A stretch of DNA of 64,000 bases from Mesorhizobium prunaredense (GTDB taxonomy: Bacteria > Pseudomonadota > Alphaproteobacteria > Rhizobiales > Rhizobiaceae): contig NZ_FTPD01000006.1 in NCBI RefSeq assembly GCF_900156895.1, positions 62,001 through 126,000 of the forward strand, given 5' to 3'. This document shows positions 46,915-55,547 of this stretch, piece after piece. A program made the translations under genes and the position numbers. The notes beneath the pieces were generated by a model. It did not search any database, was not told where the DNA came from, and saw only the letters and a program-made list of their open reading frames with translations. Each line of letters begins with the position of its first letter. Position 1 is the first letter of the stretch.

Positions 46915-47873
46915 AGGAGGCTTCACCGGCAAAGGCCTATGCGTTGCATCTGGGCGTCATCGTCCTGCTGTTCGCCCTGAGCTTCGTCCTGCCGGAATAT
47001 CACCACGGGCTGCTCGCCCGCATCATGGTGCTGGCGGTTTTCGCCATGGGCTACAACATGCTGTTCGGCTATGTTGGGTTGCTCAGCCTCGGCCACGCCA
47101 TGTTCTTTTCGGCTGGGCTCTATGGCGCCGGCCTTGCCGTCATCCATCTCGGCTGGAGCGTGCCGGCCGCCTTCGCCGCCGGCCTTGCCTGCGGCGCGCT
47201 TCTCGCGCTGGTGATCGGCGTGCTGGCGCTGCGCACTTCCGGCGTCGCCTTCATGATCGTCACCATGATGTTCGCGCAGGTGTTCTATCTCATAATCCTC
47301 TATTTCGCGGCCTGGACCGGCGGCGATCAGGGCCTGGTGGTGCCGCAGTCGGCGCGTGTGCTTGTTTTGGGCGACACCTCGCTTGGCCTCACCAATCCGA
47401 CCGTGCGCTACATGAGCGCGCTGGTCCTGTTCTCGATCGTGCTGCTGGTGACGCTCGCCGTCGCCCGCTCCAAGTATGGCCGTGTGCTGGTCGCCATCCG
47501 CGAAAACGAGGAGCGGACCAAGATGCTCGGCTACGACACGTTTTCCAACAAGCTTGCCGCGGTCGTCGTCTCCGGCACCATCTGCGCGGCTTCGGGCGCC
47601 GCCTACGCGCTGCTGTTCGGTTATGTCGGCTCGACCTTCGCCTCGGTGCAATACTCCATCCTGCCGCTGCTCTGGGTGCTGCTCGGCGGTGCTGCGACCA
47701 CGCTCGGTCCGCTGATCGGCACGCTGTTCATGTACTATGTCGTCGACATCACCAGCGGCTATACCTCGGCCTATCTGCTGATCGTCGGCATCGCCCTCAT
47801 CCTGCTGGTGCTGTTCTTCCCCAAGGGCATTCTCGGCACCATCCGCCAGCGCTGGCTCGGATGGCTGCCATGA
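46911..47873 (+). CDS. Liv-type ABC permease (LivM-like)
   Basis: A 320-residue membrane protein. YNMLFGYVGLLSLGHAMFF is the LivM hallmark, and ENEERTKMLGYDTFSNKLAA forms the coupling loop. It pairs with the LivH-like subunit. The start and stop overlap the neighbouring genes by 4 bp each, so translation is coupled through the operon. Confidence 0.95.
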   Translation: MKEASPAKAYALHLGVIVLLFALSFVLPEYHHGLLARIMVLAVFAMGYNMLFGYVGLLSLGHAMFFSAGLYGAGLAVIHLGWSVPAAFAAGLACGALLALVIGVLALRTSGVAFMIVTMMFAQVFYLIILYFAAWTGGDQGLVVPQSARVLVLGDTSLGLTNPTVRYMSALVLFSIVLLVTLAVARSKYGRVLVAIRENEERTKMLGYDTFSNKLAAVVVSGTICAASGAAYALLFGYVGSTFASVQYSILPLLWVLLGGAATTLGPLIGTLFMYYVVDITSGYTSAYLLIVGIALILLVLFFPKGILGTIRQRWLGWLP

Positions 47874-48595
47874 TGCCGCTGCTGACGACCAAGGGCCTGT
47901 CCCGCAATTTCGGCGGCCTGCGCGCCGTCGACGGTGTCGATTTCGCCCTCATGCCGGGCGAGATCCGCGCCGTCATCGGCCCCAATGGCGCCGGCAAGAC
48001 CACCTTCGTCAGCCTGGTCAGCGGCCGCATCCAGCCGTCGTCGGGCATGATCGTCTTCGACGGCGCCGACATTACCAACCTGCCGGCCTACGCCAGGGTC
48101 CGCCTTGGCATCGCCTACACCTTCCAGATCACCAGCGTCTTTGCCAATCTCACCGCCTACGACAACGTCGCGCTGCCGGTGCAGCGCACGCTGACCGACG
48201 GCCGCTCGAAAGGTGCCGTGCATGCCGGCGTCATGGTTGCGCTTGAGCGCACCGGCCTTGCCGACCGCGCCCACATGCCGGCCGGGCAATTGTCCTATGG
48301 CCATCAGCGCCTGCTCGAAGTGGCGATGGGGCTGGCGCTGAAACCGCGCCTGCTGATCCTCGACGAGCCGACGCAGGGGCTGGCCGACAGCGAGATCGAC
48401 GATTTCATCGGGCTGGTGCGCGAGATCGCCAAAGGCGCCACGGTACTTCTGATCGAACACAACATGCCGGTGGTCATGCAGCTTGCCGACCGCATCACCG
48501 TCTTCAACGCCGGCAAGATCCTGGCCGAAGGCACGCCCGAGCAGGTCCGCGCCAATGCCGAGGTGCAGGACGCCTATCTGGGGACGACCCCATGA
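47870..48595 (+). CDS. Liv-type ABC ATPase (LivG-like)
   Basis: A 241-residue ATPase: Walker A GPNGAGKTT near residue 35, signature LSYGHQRLLE (LSYGHQ instead of LSGGQ, as in many LivG proteins), Walker B LLILDEPTQGL and switch IEHNMPVVM. Start ATG 47870 overlaps the LivM-like stop; ATG 47873 and 47861 are alternatives. With the LivF-like protein it drives uptake. Confidence 0.95.
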   Translation: MMPLLTTKGLSRNFGGLRAVDGVDFALMPGEIRAVIGPNGAGKTTFVSLVSGRIQPSSGMIVFDGADITNLPAYARVRLGIAYTFQITSVFANLTAYDNVALPVQRTLTDGRSKGAVHAGVMVALERTGLADRAHMPAGQLSYGHQRLLEVAMGLALKPRLLILDEPTQGLADSEIDDFIGLVREIAKGATVLLIEHNMPVVMQLADRITVFNAGKILAEGTPEQVRANAEVQDAYLGTTP

Positions 48596-49311
48596 CTGAA
48601 ACACGGGCTGAAGCTCTGACCATCTCCGGGCTCGACTGCTTCTATGGCGAGGTCCAGGTGCTCTACGGCCTCGACCTCGTGCTGAACAAGGGCGAGGTGC
48701 TTTGCCTGTTCGGCCGCAACGGCGCCGGCAAGACGACGACGCTGAAGGCGATCATGGGCCTCGTTCCCTCACGCGCCGGCTCGATCAGGCTCGACGGCAG
48801 GGAATTGACCGGCCTGCCGGCGCATGACGTGCCGAAGGCCGGCGTCGCCTATGTGCCGCAGGGCCGGCGGCTGTTCGCCGAGATGACGGTGGCCGAAAAC
48901 ATCGAGATCGGCCTGATGGCGCGCGGCAAGGGCAAGGCGACGCGCGAAAACGTGCTCGACCTTTTCCCGCTGCTGCGCCAGCGGCTCCGGCAGCGCTCCG
49001 GGACACTGTCGGGCGGCGAGCAGCAGATGCTGGCCATGGCACGGGCACTGTGCCTCGAACCGCAGGTGCTTCTGCTCGATGAGCCGACCGAAGGGCTGAT
49101 GCCGTCGATGATCGCAAAAATTCGCGAGACGGTAGCGAAGCTGCGCGACCTTGGCGTCTCGACGATCCTGGTCGAGCAGCGCGTCGATGCCGTGCTGTCC
49201 GTCGCCGACCGGGTCTCGTTCATCGAAAACGGCCGCAACCGCGAGACTGTCGATGTCGAGGAGCTTCGCGCCGATCCGTCGGCGGTCCGCCGCTATGTCG
49301 GCGTCGGCTGA
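48592..49311 (+). CDS. Liv-type ABC ATPase (LivF-like)
   Basis: A 239-residue ATPase: Walker A GRNGAGKTTT near residue 37, signature LSGGEQQMLAMARAL, Walker B VLLLDEPTEGL and switch region VEQRVDAVLSVAD. VAYVPQGRRLFAEMTVAEN is the LivF-type Q-loop region. It is the last gene of the importer operon, with its stop directly next to the convergent antiporter stop. Confidence 0.95.
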   Translation: MTETRAEALTISGLDCFYGEVQVLYGLDLVLNKGEVLCLFGRNGAGKTTTLKAIMGLVPSRAGSIRLDGRELTGLPAHDVPKAGVAYVPQGRRLFAEMTVAENIEIGLMARGKGKATRENVLDLFPLLRQRLRQRSGTLSGGEQQMLAMARALCLEPQVLLLDEPTEGLMPSMIAKIRETVAKLRDLGVSTILVEQRVDAVLSVADRVSFIENGRNRETVDVEELRADPSAVRRYVGVG

Positions 49312-50739
49312 TCAGCCAAAGAACAGGAAACCCGCGATCAGGAATATCGGGATCAGCACCGCGCCCGACCATGCCATGTAGCCGAAGAAGCCCGGCATCG
49401 TCACGCCGCGATGCCTGGCAATGGCGTAAACCATAAAATTCGGCGCATTGCCGATATAGGTGTTGGCGCCCATGAACACCGCGCCGGCCGAGATCGCCGC
49501 CAGCGTCGAGGCGAAGGTGGCCATCAGATGCTGCGGATCGCCGCCGGCGAGCTCGAAGAACACCAGGTAGGTCGGCGCATTGTCGAGGAAGGATGACAGC
49601 GCTCCGGTCATCCAGAAATAGGCGAGGTCGTTGGGCTCGCCCGTTGGCGAAGTAACAAGCGAGACCAGCGGCGCCAGCGCGCCATCGGGGCCGGCCCTGA
49701 GAATGGCGATGACCGGCACGATGCAGATGAAGATACCGGCGAACAGTTTCGCCACCTCTGATATCGGCTCCCAGTGGAAGTTGTTCGCCTGCCTGTGGCT
49801 CTTGGGCGAGACGCCGAGGGAAAGGAAGGCGAGCGCCAGGATGATGGCGTCGCGCACGAGGTTCTGCAATTCAAGGCTCACGCCCTGGACGGAGAAAGCC
49901 ACGCCCGGTTTCCAGGTCGCGGAAAGCAGGATCGCGCCGATCACCCCGGCCAGCAGCGGGAGGTTGGCCAGGCCTCGGATGCGCACCTTCGTGTCCGGTG
50001 TCGGATCCTTGATCTTCGGCGCGCCGGCCTCGCGGTGATGCAGGATGATGTCCATGGCCAGGAAGACGGCCAGCACCAGGCCGCCGACGAACAGAGTCAC
50101 CTGATAGAGATTGGCAGTGGTCCAGAAGAAATCGACGCCGCGCAGGAAGCCGACGAACAGCGGCGGATCGCCGAGCGGCGTCAGCGAGCCGCCGATGTTG
50201 GACACCAGGAAAATGAAGAAGATGACGACATGGGCGTTGAACGGCCGGTTGTCGTTGGCGCGCAGGATCGGCCGGATCAGGATCATCGAGGCGCCGGTCG
50301 TGCCGATGACCGAGGCGAGCATCGCCCCGATCAGCAGCAGCCCGGCATTCACCAGCGGCGTTCCGTGGATGTTGCCGGCGACGAGGATGCCGCCCGAAAT
50401 GGTGAACAGCGCAAACAGAAGAATGATGAACGACATGTATTCGGTGAGCAGCGCATGCAGCACCGCCTCTGCGGCCGAACCCGTGCCGAACGCCAGCGCC
50501 AGCGGCACAACCGCAAGCGCCGCCCAGAACAAGGTGATCTTGCCGTAGTGATGCTCCCAGACATGGTGGAAGAGCAATGGCCCGGTGGCGATCGACAGAA
50601 GCAGGCCGGCAAAGGGCAGCGCCCACCACAGCGACATTGTTTCGCCCGGCAGTTCGTGGGCGGCTGCAAGCGCCATTCCCGGAAACAGGGTTGCGACTGC
50701 CACCACAGCGCCTGCCGTCAAAGCCGCCGCAAACCGCAT
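49312..50739 (-). CDS. NhaD/ArsB-type sodium:proton antiporter
   Basis: A 475-residue inner-membrane protein with about twelve helices, the first possibly a cleaved signal (MRFAAALTAGAVVAVATLF). The IT-superfamily features are FFIFLVSNIGGSLTPLGDPP in the first half and GALSSFLDNAPTYLVFFELA in the second, which carry the polar residues of the transport path. NhaD-type members exchange Na+ for H+. It lies between the Liv-type operon and the nicotinamidase gene, 42 bp downstream of the latter on the same strand, so they may be co-transcribed. Confidence 0.9.
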   Translation of the reverse strand: MRFAAALTAGAVVAVATLFPGMALAAAHELPGETMSLWWALPFAGLLLSIATGPLLFHHVWEHHYGKITLFWAALAVVPLALAFGTGSAAEAVLHALLTEYMSFIILLFALFTISGGILVAGNIHGTPLVNAGLLLIGAMLASVIGTTGASMILIRPILRANDNRPFNAHVVIFFIFLVSNIGGSLTPLGDPPLFVGFLRGVDFFWTTANLYQVTLFVGGLVLAVFLAMDIILHHREAGAPKIKDPTPDTKVRIRGLANLPLLAGVIGAILLSATWKPGVAFSVQGVSLELQNLVRDAIILALAFLSLGVSPKSHRQANNFHWEPISEVAKLFAGIFICIVPVIAILRAGPDGALAPLVSLVTSPTGEPNDLAYFWMTGALSSFLDNAPTYLVFFELAGGDPQHLMATFASTLAAISAGAVFMGANTYIGNAPNFMVYAIARHRGVTMPGFFGYMAWSGAVLIPIFLIAGFLFFG

Positions 50740-50781
50740 AATGCCCCCTCTGGAATTGTTGTCGAATGCGTTTGGTGATGT

Positions 50782-51381
50782 TCAAGCCAGCGTCACGCCG
50801 GCATCGCGCATTCGGTTCAGCATCGTCTCGAGTGAGCCATTGAGATCGATGCCGCGGCAGGCGTCGAGCCGCACTGTCGTTTGAAAGCCGTGCTTGACCG
50901 CGTCGAGCGCCGAGAAGGCGACGCAGTAATCGGTCGCCAGGCCGACCAGGGTCAGCGTGTCGATGCCGCGCTCCTTGAGATAGCCGGCAAGGCCAGTCGG
51001 CGTCGCATGGTCGTTCTCGAAGAAAGCCGAATAGCTGTCGATCTCCGGGCGGAAACCCTTGCGGATCACCAGTTCGGCCCTGGTCCAGGCAAGGCCGGAA
51101 TGGAAATCCGAACCCAGGCTGCCCTGGATGCAGTGGTCGGGCCACAGCGTCTGCGGGCCATAGGGCATCTCGATCGTTTCGAACGGCTGCTTGCCGGAAT
51201 GATTGGAGGCAAAGCTCGAATGGCCGGCGGGATGCCAGTCCTGCGTCAGCACGACATGTTCGGTCCGCCGGACCAGGTCGTTGACCAGTGGCACGATCTC
51301 GTCGCCGCCGGCCACCGCCAGCGCGCCGCCCGGACAGAAATCGTTCTGCAGGTCGATGATGACAAGCGCTTCGTCGGCCAT
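50782..51381 (-). CDS. pncA: Nicotinamidase
   Basis: A 199-residue isochorismatase-fold amidase that hydrolyses nicotinamide to nicotinate and ammonia. Asp10 in IDLQNDFCPGGALAV, the Lys of ELVIRKGF and the Cys in GLATDYCVAFSA form the catalytic triad, and TQDWHPAGHSSFASNH binds the metal. The start ATG 51381 has GGGAGG 4-9 bp upstream. It is divergent from the molybdoenzyme/6-hydroxynicotinate-reductase-like operon, so its product could feed either NAD salvage (pncB at 41.4 kb) or that pathway. Confidence 0.95.
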   Translation of the reverse strand: MADEALVIIDLQNDFCPGGALAVAGGDEIVPLVNDLVRRTEHVVLTQDWHPAGHSSFASNHSGKQPFETIEMPYGPQTLWPDHCIQGSLGSDFHSGLAWTRAELVIRKGFRPEIDSYSAFFENDHATPTGLAGYLKERGIDTLTLVGLATDYCVAFSALDAVKHGFQTTVRLDACRGIDLNGSLETMLNRMRDAGVTLA

Positions 51382-51573
51382 GGAGCCTCCCTCTTGTTTG
51401 TCCCGGAGGCATGAAGTCTGCCGAAACGTGGAATCCGGTGTTCGAACCCGCCGAAAATGCCGCTGACGCAACGGATGCAGAAACTTGACCAGATGGCCGG
51501 CTGCGTCAACCTCCAACGGCATAACAAATGCGTGCCGTCGCGGCGATACGGGCGCCGGCGCGAAACTCTGGCT

Positions 51574-51615
51574 TTGACAATTCCTGCCGGCTTGATATCA
51601 TTTGCATACGAATGA
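51574..51615 (+). promoter_or_regulatory. Promoter with overlapping dyad, head of the molybdoenzyme operon
   Basis: TTGACA (51574-51579), 16-bp spacer, TATCAT (51596-51601). The dyad TCATTTGCATACGAATGA (51598-51615; TCATT/AATGA arms) overlaps the -10 and probable start point. Its size and position suit a MarR dimer, and a MarR gene ends this operon. The 312-bp gap 51382-51693 holds nothing else recognisable. Confidence 0.65.
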
Positions 51616-51693
51616 ATTTGACCGGCTCGGACGCCGGCAGGTTCCTTCGGGAAGCCCCTCTCGAGGAGGCCCATTTTTCTGGGAAGGCAAAGC

Positions 51694-52557
51694 GTGATCC
51701 GTTACGCGAAACCCACCACCATAGACGAGGCGCTCACTTTGCTTGGCGAGGCTTCGTGGAGCATCCTTGCCGGCGGCACCGATTTTTATCCGACGCAAGG
51801 AGCCAAGCCTTTTCGCGAAAACGTCCTCGACATCAACGGTCTGGCGACGCTGCGCGGTATTGCTGAGACCGACAGCCATTGGCTCATTGGCGCGCGCACG
51901 ACCTGGACCGATCTTGTCCGTTATCCGCTGCCGGCGGCTTTCGACGCGCTGAAGCAGGCGGCGCTGGAAGTCGGCTCCGTCCAGATCCAGAACGTCGCCT
52001 CTGTCGCCGGCAATCTCTGCAACGCCTCCCCGGCGGCCGACGGCGTGCCGGCGCTGCTCGTCCTCGACGCCGAGGTCGAGCTGCGCTCGGTGGCGATGGT
52101 CCGCCATCTGCCGCTGGAAAAATTCATCCTGGGGAACCGCCGCACGGAACTGCAGCCGGGCGAAATGGTCACCGCCATCCGCGTGTCGAAAAACGCAGCC
52201 ACCGGCACGTCGGCTTTCGAAAAACTCGGCGCGCGCCGCTATCTCGTCATTTCCATAGCCATGGCGGCGGCTCGCTTGACCATTGAGGATGGCATCGTCA
52301 GCAACGCCGCCGTCGCCGTCGGCTCCTGTTCGGCGGTTGCCAGGCGTCTTGCAAGTGTCGAAGCAGCTTTGCGCGGCCTCCCGGTCAACGGCGCTCTCGT
52401 CGCTGCGATCCAGTCCGCATCGATGGACGAGCTTTCGCCGATCGACGACGTGCGCGGCAGCGCCGAATACCGGCTGGACGCCGCGCGCGAGATCGTCGCA
52501 CGTGCCGTACTCGGTGCCGCGGGTCACGCGTCGGATGACAAGGCGGTGGCCGCATGA
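51694..52557 (+). CDS. Xanthine-dehydrogenase-family FAD-binding subunit
   Basis: A 287-residue flavin subunit of a molybdenum hydroxylase. WSILAGGTDFYPTQ and SVAGNLCNASPAAD are the FAD-binding motifs of the CoxM/XdhA type, and the C-terminal domain (YRLDAAREIVARAV) resembles CO-dehydrogenase flavoproteins. Start GTG 51694 has GGGAAGG upstream. The stop overlaps the next gene as ATGA. It would pass electrons from the Fe-S clusters to the final acceptor. Confidence 0.93.
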   Translation: MIRYAKPTTIDEALTLLGEASWSILAGGTDFYPTQGAKPFRENVLDINGLATLRGIAETDSHWLIGARTTWTDLVRYPLPAAFDALKQAALEVGSVQIQNVASVAGNLCNASPAADGVPALLVLDAEVELRSVAMVRHLPLEKFILGNRRTELQPGEMVTAIRVSKNAATGTSAFEKLGARRYLVISIAMAAARLTIEDGIVSNAAVAVGSCSAVARRLASVEAALRGLPVNGALVAAIQSASMDELSPIDDVRGSAEYRLDAAREIVARAVLGAAGHASDDKAVAA

Positions 52558-52637
52558 GCAAAGCTCAGCCTGGCATGACCAAAGTTCAGCCTGGCATGAG
52601 CGGAGCTCAGCCTGGCATGAGCGGAGCTCAGCCTGGC
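52554..52637 (+). repeat. In-frame tandem repeat, 4 x 21 bp, with an ATG in each unit
   Basis: Four 21-bp units encode MSKAQPG-MTKVQPG-MSGAQPG-MSGAQPG at the very start of the molybdoenzyme gene. Each unit starts with ATG, and two carry CGGAG about 10 bp before the next ATG, so translation could begin at 52554, 52575, 52596, 52617, 52638 or 52644. Confidence 0.88.
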
Positions 52638-55547
52638 ATGAGCATGGAGCGCGCCGACATCGCCTTTGAGGTCAACGGCGCCGCCGTTTCTGTCTGCGTG
52701 CCGCCGGTTCGCCGTCTCTCTTCGGTGCTGCGCGACGAGTTGCGCCTGACCGGCACCAAGGTCGGCTGCGACGCCGGCGACTGCGGCGCCTGCACGGTGC
52801 TTGTCGACGGCGAACCCGTCTGCGCCTGCCTGATGTCTGCGGCTTCTGCCGCTGGCACCGTGGTGACCACGGTCGAGGGTCTCGCCAACGGCAGATTGTC
52901 GGCGCTGCAGGCCTCGTTCCTCGTCCATGGCGCGGCGCAATGCGGCATCTGCACACCCGGCCTGCTCATCGCGGCGACAGCGCTTCTGGACAGCAACCCC
53001 AATCCAACCGAGGCCGAAACCCAGGATGCCCTGGGCGGCGTCCTCTGCCGCTGCACCGGCTATCGCAAGATCGTCGCTGCGGTGATGGATGCTGGACGGT
53101 TCGCGAGCGCTTCGACGGACGGCGCTGCCCCTCATCCGCCTGCCGGCACCTTCTCCCCGTATAGTGACGGGGAGAAGGGACAAGTTTCAGCGCCGGCGAC
53201 CCCTTCTCCCCGTCTTTCACGGCGAGAGGGTAAGGGCGACGGCCAGCACCAGCTGCAGCGGCTGGACCTCGACCGCAGAATGCCAATCTCAGGCCACGCC
53301 GTCGGTTCCTCTCCGATCAGGCTTGACGGCCTGCCGAAAGTCACTGGCGGCGAAAAATTCGGCGGCGATTCCTTTCCGGCCGAAGCGCTGGCGGTGCTGG
53401 TGGTCCGCTCGCCGCATTATCACGCCCGCTTTGCCTTCGGCGATCTCGACGCCTGGGTGAAAGTCCATCCCGGCATCGTCGGCGTCTTCACCGCTGCCGA
53501 CGTTCCGGGAAAGAACTGCTTCGGCGTCATCGCGCCTTTTGCCGACCAGCCGGCGCTGGCGGAAAATTTTTCGCGCTTCCGCGGCGAGGCGGTGGCGCTG
53601 GTTGCCGGCGAGCGCGAGGCCATCCTCGATCTCGACCTTGCGGATTTTCCTGTTCGTTGGATCGAGTTGCCGCACCTCCTGCAGCCTTGCGAGGCGCAGG
53701 CCGGCGGCGCAGAACTGATCCACGAGAACCGGCCGGCAAACCTGCTCACATCAGGCTTTGTCGAGCGCGGTGACCCCGAAGCCGCCCTTGCCGGCGCTGC
53801 CTTCATCGTTTCGGGCGCCATCGACACGTCCTATGTCGAGCACGCCTATATCGAGCCTGAGGCCGGCTGTGCCTATATGGACGGCGACACGCTCGTCGTC
53901 GTCGCCTGCACGCAGGCGCCCTACATGGACCGCGACGACGTGGCAAAAGTGCTTGGCCTTGCCGTCGACAAGGTGCGTATCGTGCCGACCGCCACCGGCG
54001 GCGGCTTCGGCTCCAAGCTCGACGTTTCGTTGCAGCCGCTGATCGGCCTGGTCGCGATGAAGACCGGGCGGCCGGCAGCGCTCGCCTATACCCGTCATGA
54101 ATCGATGATCTCGACCACCAAGCGTCATCCCGCCGAAATGAAGGCGACGATCGGCGCCGATGCCGACGGCCGCGTCACCGGCATGATCTTCGCCGGCGAT
54201 TTCAATACCGGCGCCTATGCGAGCTGGGGACCGACCGTCGCCAACCGCGTGCCGGTGCATGCCTCCGGTCCCTATGCGACGCCGAATTATCGGGCCGAGG
54301 GCCGCGCCATCCACACGAATGGGCCGATCTCCGGCGCCTTCCGCGGTTTCGGCGTGCCGCAGGCGACGATCATGCAGGAAACGCTTTATGACGAGCTGGC
54401 CGAGAGGCTCGATCTCGACCGGCTCGATTTTCGCTTGAAAAACTGCCTTCGAAACGGATCCGAAACGGTCACCGGCCAGAGGCTGGAATCGGGCGTCGGC
54501 ATCGCCGAGTGCCTCGAAGCGCTGCGGCCGCATTGGATGCGTGCGCTCATCGATGCCGATACATTCAACAGTGCCAATGACAGCAGGAAACGCGGCGTCG
54601 GCGTCGCCTCCTGCTGGTATGGGTGCGGCAACACCTCGCTGCCCAATCCGTCGACCATCAGGGTCGGCATCTCGGCTGAAGGCGATGTCGTCCTGCATCA
54701 GGGTGCGGTCGATATCGGGCAAGGTTCGAACACGGTCATTGCCCAGATCTGCGCCGACGCGCTCGGCCTGCCGCTGGAAAAATTCCGCCTGAAAAGCGCC
54801 GACACGGCGATCACGCCGGACGCCGGCAAGACGTCAGCCTCGCGCCAGACCTTCGTGACCGGCAAGGCCGCCGAAAAAGCCGGCCGCGCCTTGCGCGATA
54901 CGATGCTGCGCTTCGCCAATGTTTCGGAAAAAGCGGCGATCGCTCTCGAGGGCGCAAGCCTGGCCATCCGCGAGGGCGAAGCGACACGGCATATCGATTT
55001 GTCCACGCTGAAGGCCGATGCCGATGGCTTGGTCTTTCGCGCCGAGGAAAGCTATGACCCGCCGACGCTGCCGCTCGACGCCAAGGGCCAAGGCAAGCCT
55101 TATGCCGTCTATGGCTACGGCGCGCAGATCGCCGAACTGGAGGTCGACCTCAAGCTCGGCACGGTCAAGCTGGTCAAGATCACCGCCGCGCATGATGTCG
55201 GCAAGGCGATCAATCCGCTGCTCGCCGAAGGCCAGATCGAGGGCGGCATCGCGCAAGGCATCGGCATGGCGCTGATGGAGGAATACATCCCCGGCCGCAC
55301 CGAGAATCTGCACGATTACCTGATCCCGACGATCGGCGACGTGCCGCCGATCGAGACCATCCTGATCGAAGTTCCGGATCCGGAAGGACCCTTTGGCGCC
55401 AAGGGGCTGGGCGAGCATGTGCTGATCCCGACGGCACCGGCGATTCTCAATGCCATCCGCCATGCCACCGGTGTCCTGGTCTGCAAAATTCCGGCGACGC
55501 CGAGCCGCATCCGCGCCGCGATACGCGACAAGGAGGCACGCCGATGA
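52554..55547 (+). CDS. Fused 2Fe-2S and molybdopterin subunit, xanthine-dehydrogenase family
   Basis: A 997-residue fusion. The N-terminal repeats (1-28) are followed by two [2Fe-2S] domains (Cys72, 77, 80, 92; Cys130, 133, 165, 167). Residues about 190-229 are encoded by a palindromic intergenic repeat and act as linker. The molybdopterin domain follows, with GGGFGSKLD near 482, GAFRGFGVPQ and GAKGLGE near 947-953 carrying the expected catalytic Glu. Enzymes of this family hydroxylate purines, nicotinate or other N-heterocycles and aldehydes. Neighbours (6-hydroxynicotinate-reductase-like, divergent nicotinamidase) favour a heterocycle. It overlaps both flanking genes by 4 bp. Confidence 0.92.
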   Translation: MSKAQPGMTKVQPGMSGAQPGMSGAQPGMSMERADIAFEVNGAAVSVCVPPVRRLSSVLRDELRLTGTKVGCDAGDCGACTVLVDGEPVCACLMSAASAAGTVVTTVEGLANGRLSALQASFLVHGAAQCGICTPGLLIAATALLDSNPNPTEAETQDALGGVLCRCTGYRKIVAAVMDAGRFASASTDGAAPHPPAGTFSPYSDGEKGQVSAPATPSPRLSRREGKGDGQHQLQRLDLDRRMPISGHAVGSSPIRLDGLPKVTGGEKFGGDSFPAEALAVLVVRSPHYHARFAFGDLDAWVKVHPGIVGVFTAADVPGKNCFGVIAPFADQPALAENFSRFRGEAVALVAGEREAILDLDLADFPVRWIELPHLLQPCEAQAGGAELIHENRPANLLTSGFVERGDPEAALAGAAFIVSGAIDTSYVEHAYIEPEAGCAYMDGDTLVVVACTQAPYMDRDDVAKVLGLAVDKVRIVPTATGGGFGSKLDVSLQPLIGLVAMKTGRPAALAYTRHESMISTTKRHPAEMKATIGADADGRVTGMIFAGDFNTGAYASWGPTVANRVPVHASGPYATPNYRAEGRAIHTNGPISGAFRGFGVPQATIMQETLYDELAERLDLDRLDFRLKNCLRNGSETVTGQRLESGVGIAECLEALRPHWMRALIDADTFNSANDSRKRGVGVASCWYGCGNTSLPNPSTIRVGISAEGDVVLHQGAVDIGQGSNTVIAQICADALGLPLEKFRLKSADTAITPDAGKTSASRQTFVTGKAAEKAGRALRDTMLRFANVSEKAAIALEGASLAIREGEATRHIDLSTLKADADGLVFRAEESYDPPTLPLDAKGQGKPYAVYGYGAQIAELEVDLKLGTVKLVKITAAHDVGKAINPLLAEGQIEGGIAQGIGMALMEEYIPGRTENLHDYLIPTIGDVPPIETILIEVPDPEGPFGAKGLGEHVLIPTAPAILNAIRHATGVLVCKIPATPSRIRAAIRDKEARR
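53122..53238. repeat. Family I palindromic repeat inside the molybdoenzyme gene
   Basis: GCGCTGCCCCTCATCCGCCTG, then CTTCTCCCCGTATAGTGACGG and a second CTTCTCCCCGTC-type hairpin: clearly a truncated family I element, read in frame as about 39 residues of linker. The closing outer arm is missing. The frame stays open, so the host protein is lengthened rather than broken. Confidence 0.88.

Noticed and set aside
44495..49311. Urea ABC transporter (urtABCDE) to match the urease
   Set aside because: The binding protein start and the LivM/LivG-like sequences look like general Liv-type uptake, not the UrtA type, and the operon is 27 kb from urease. Ligand left open.
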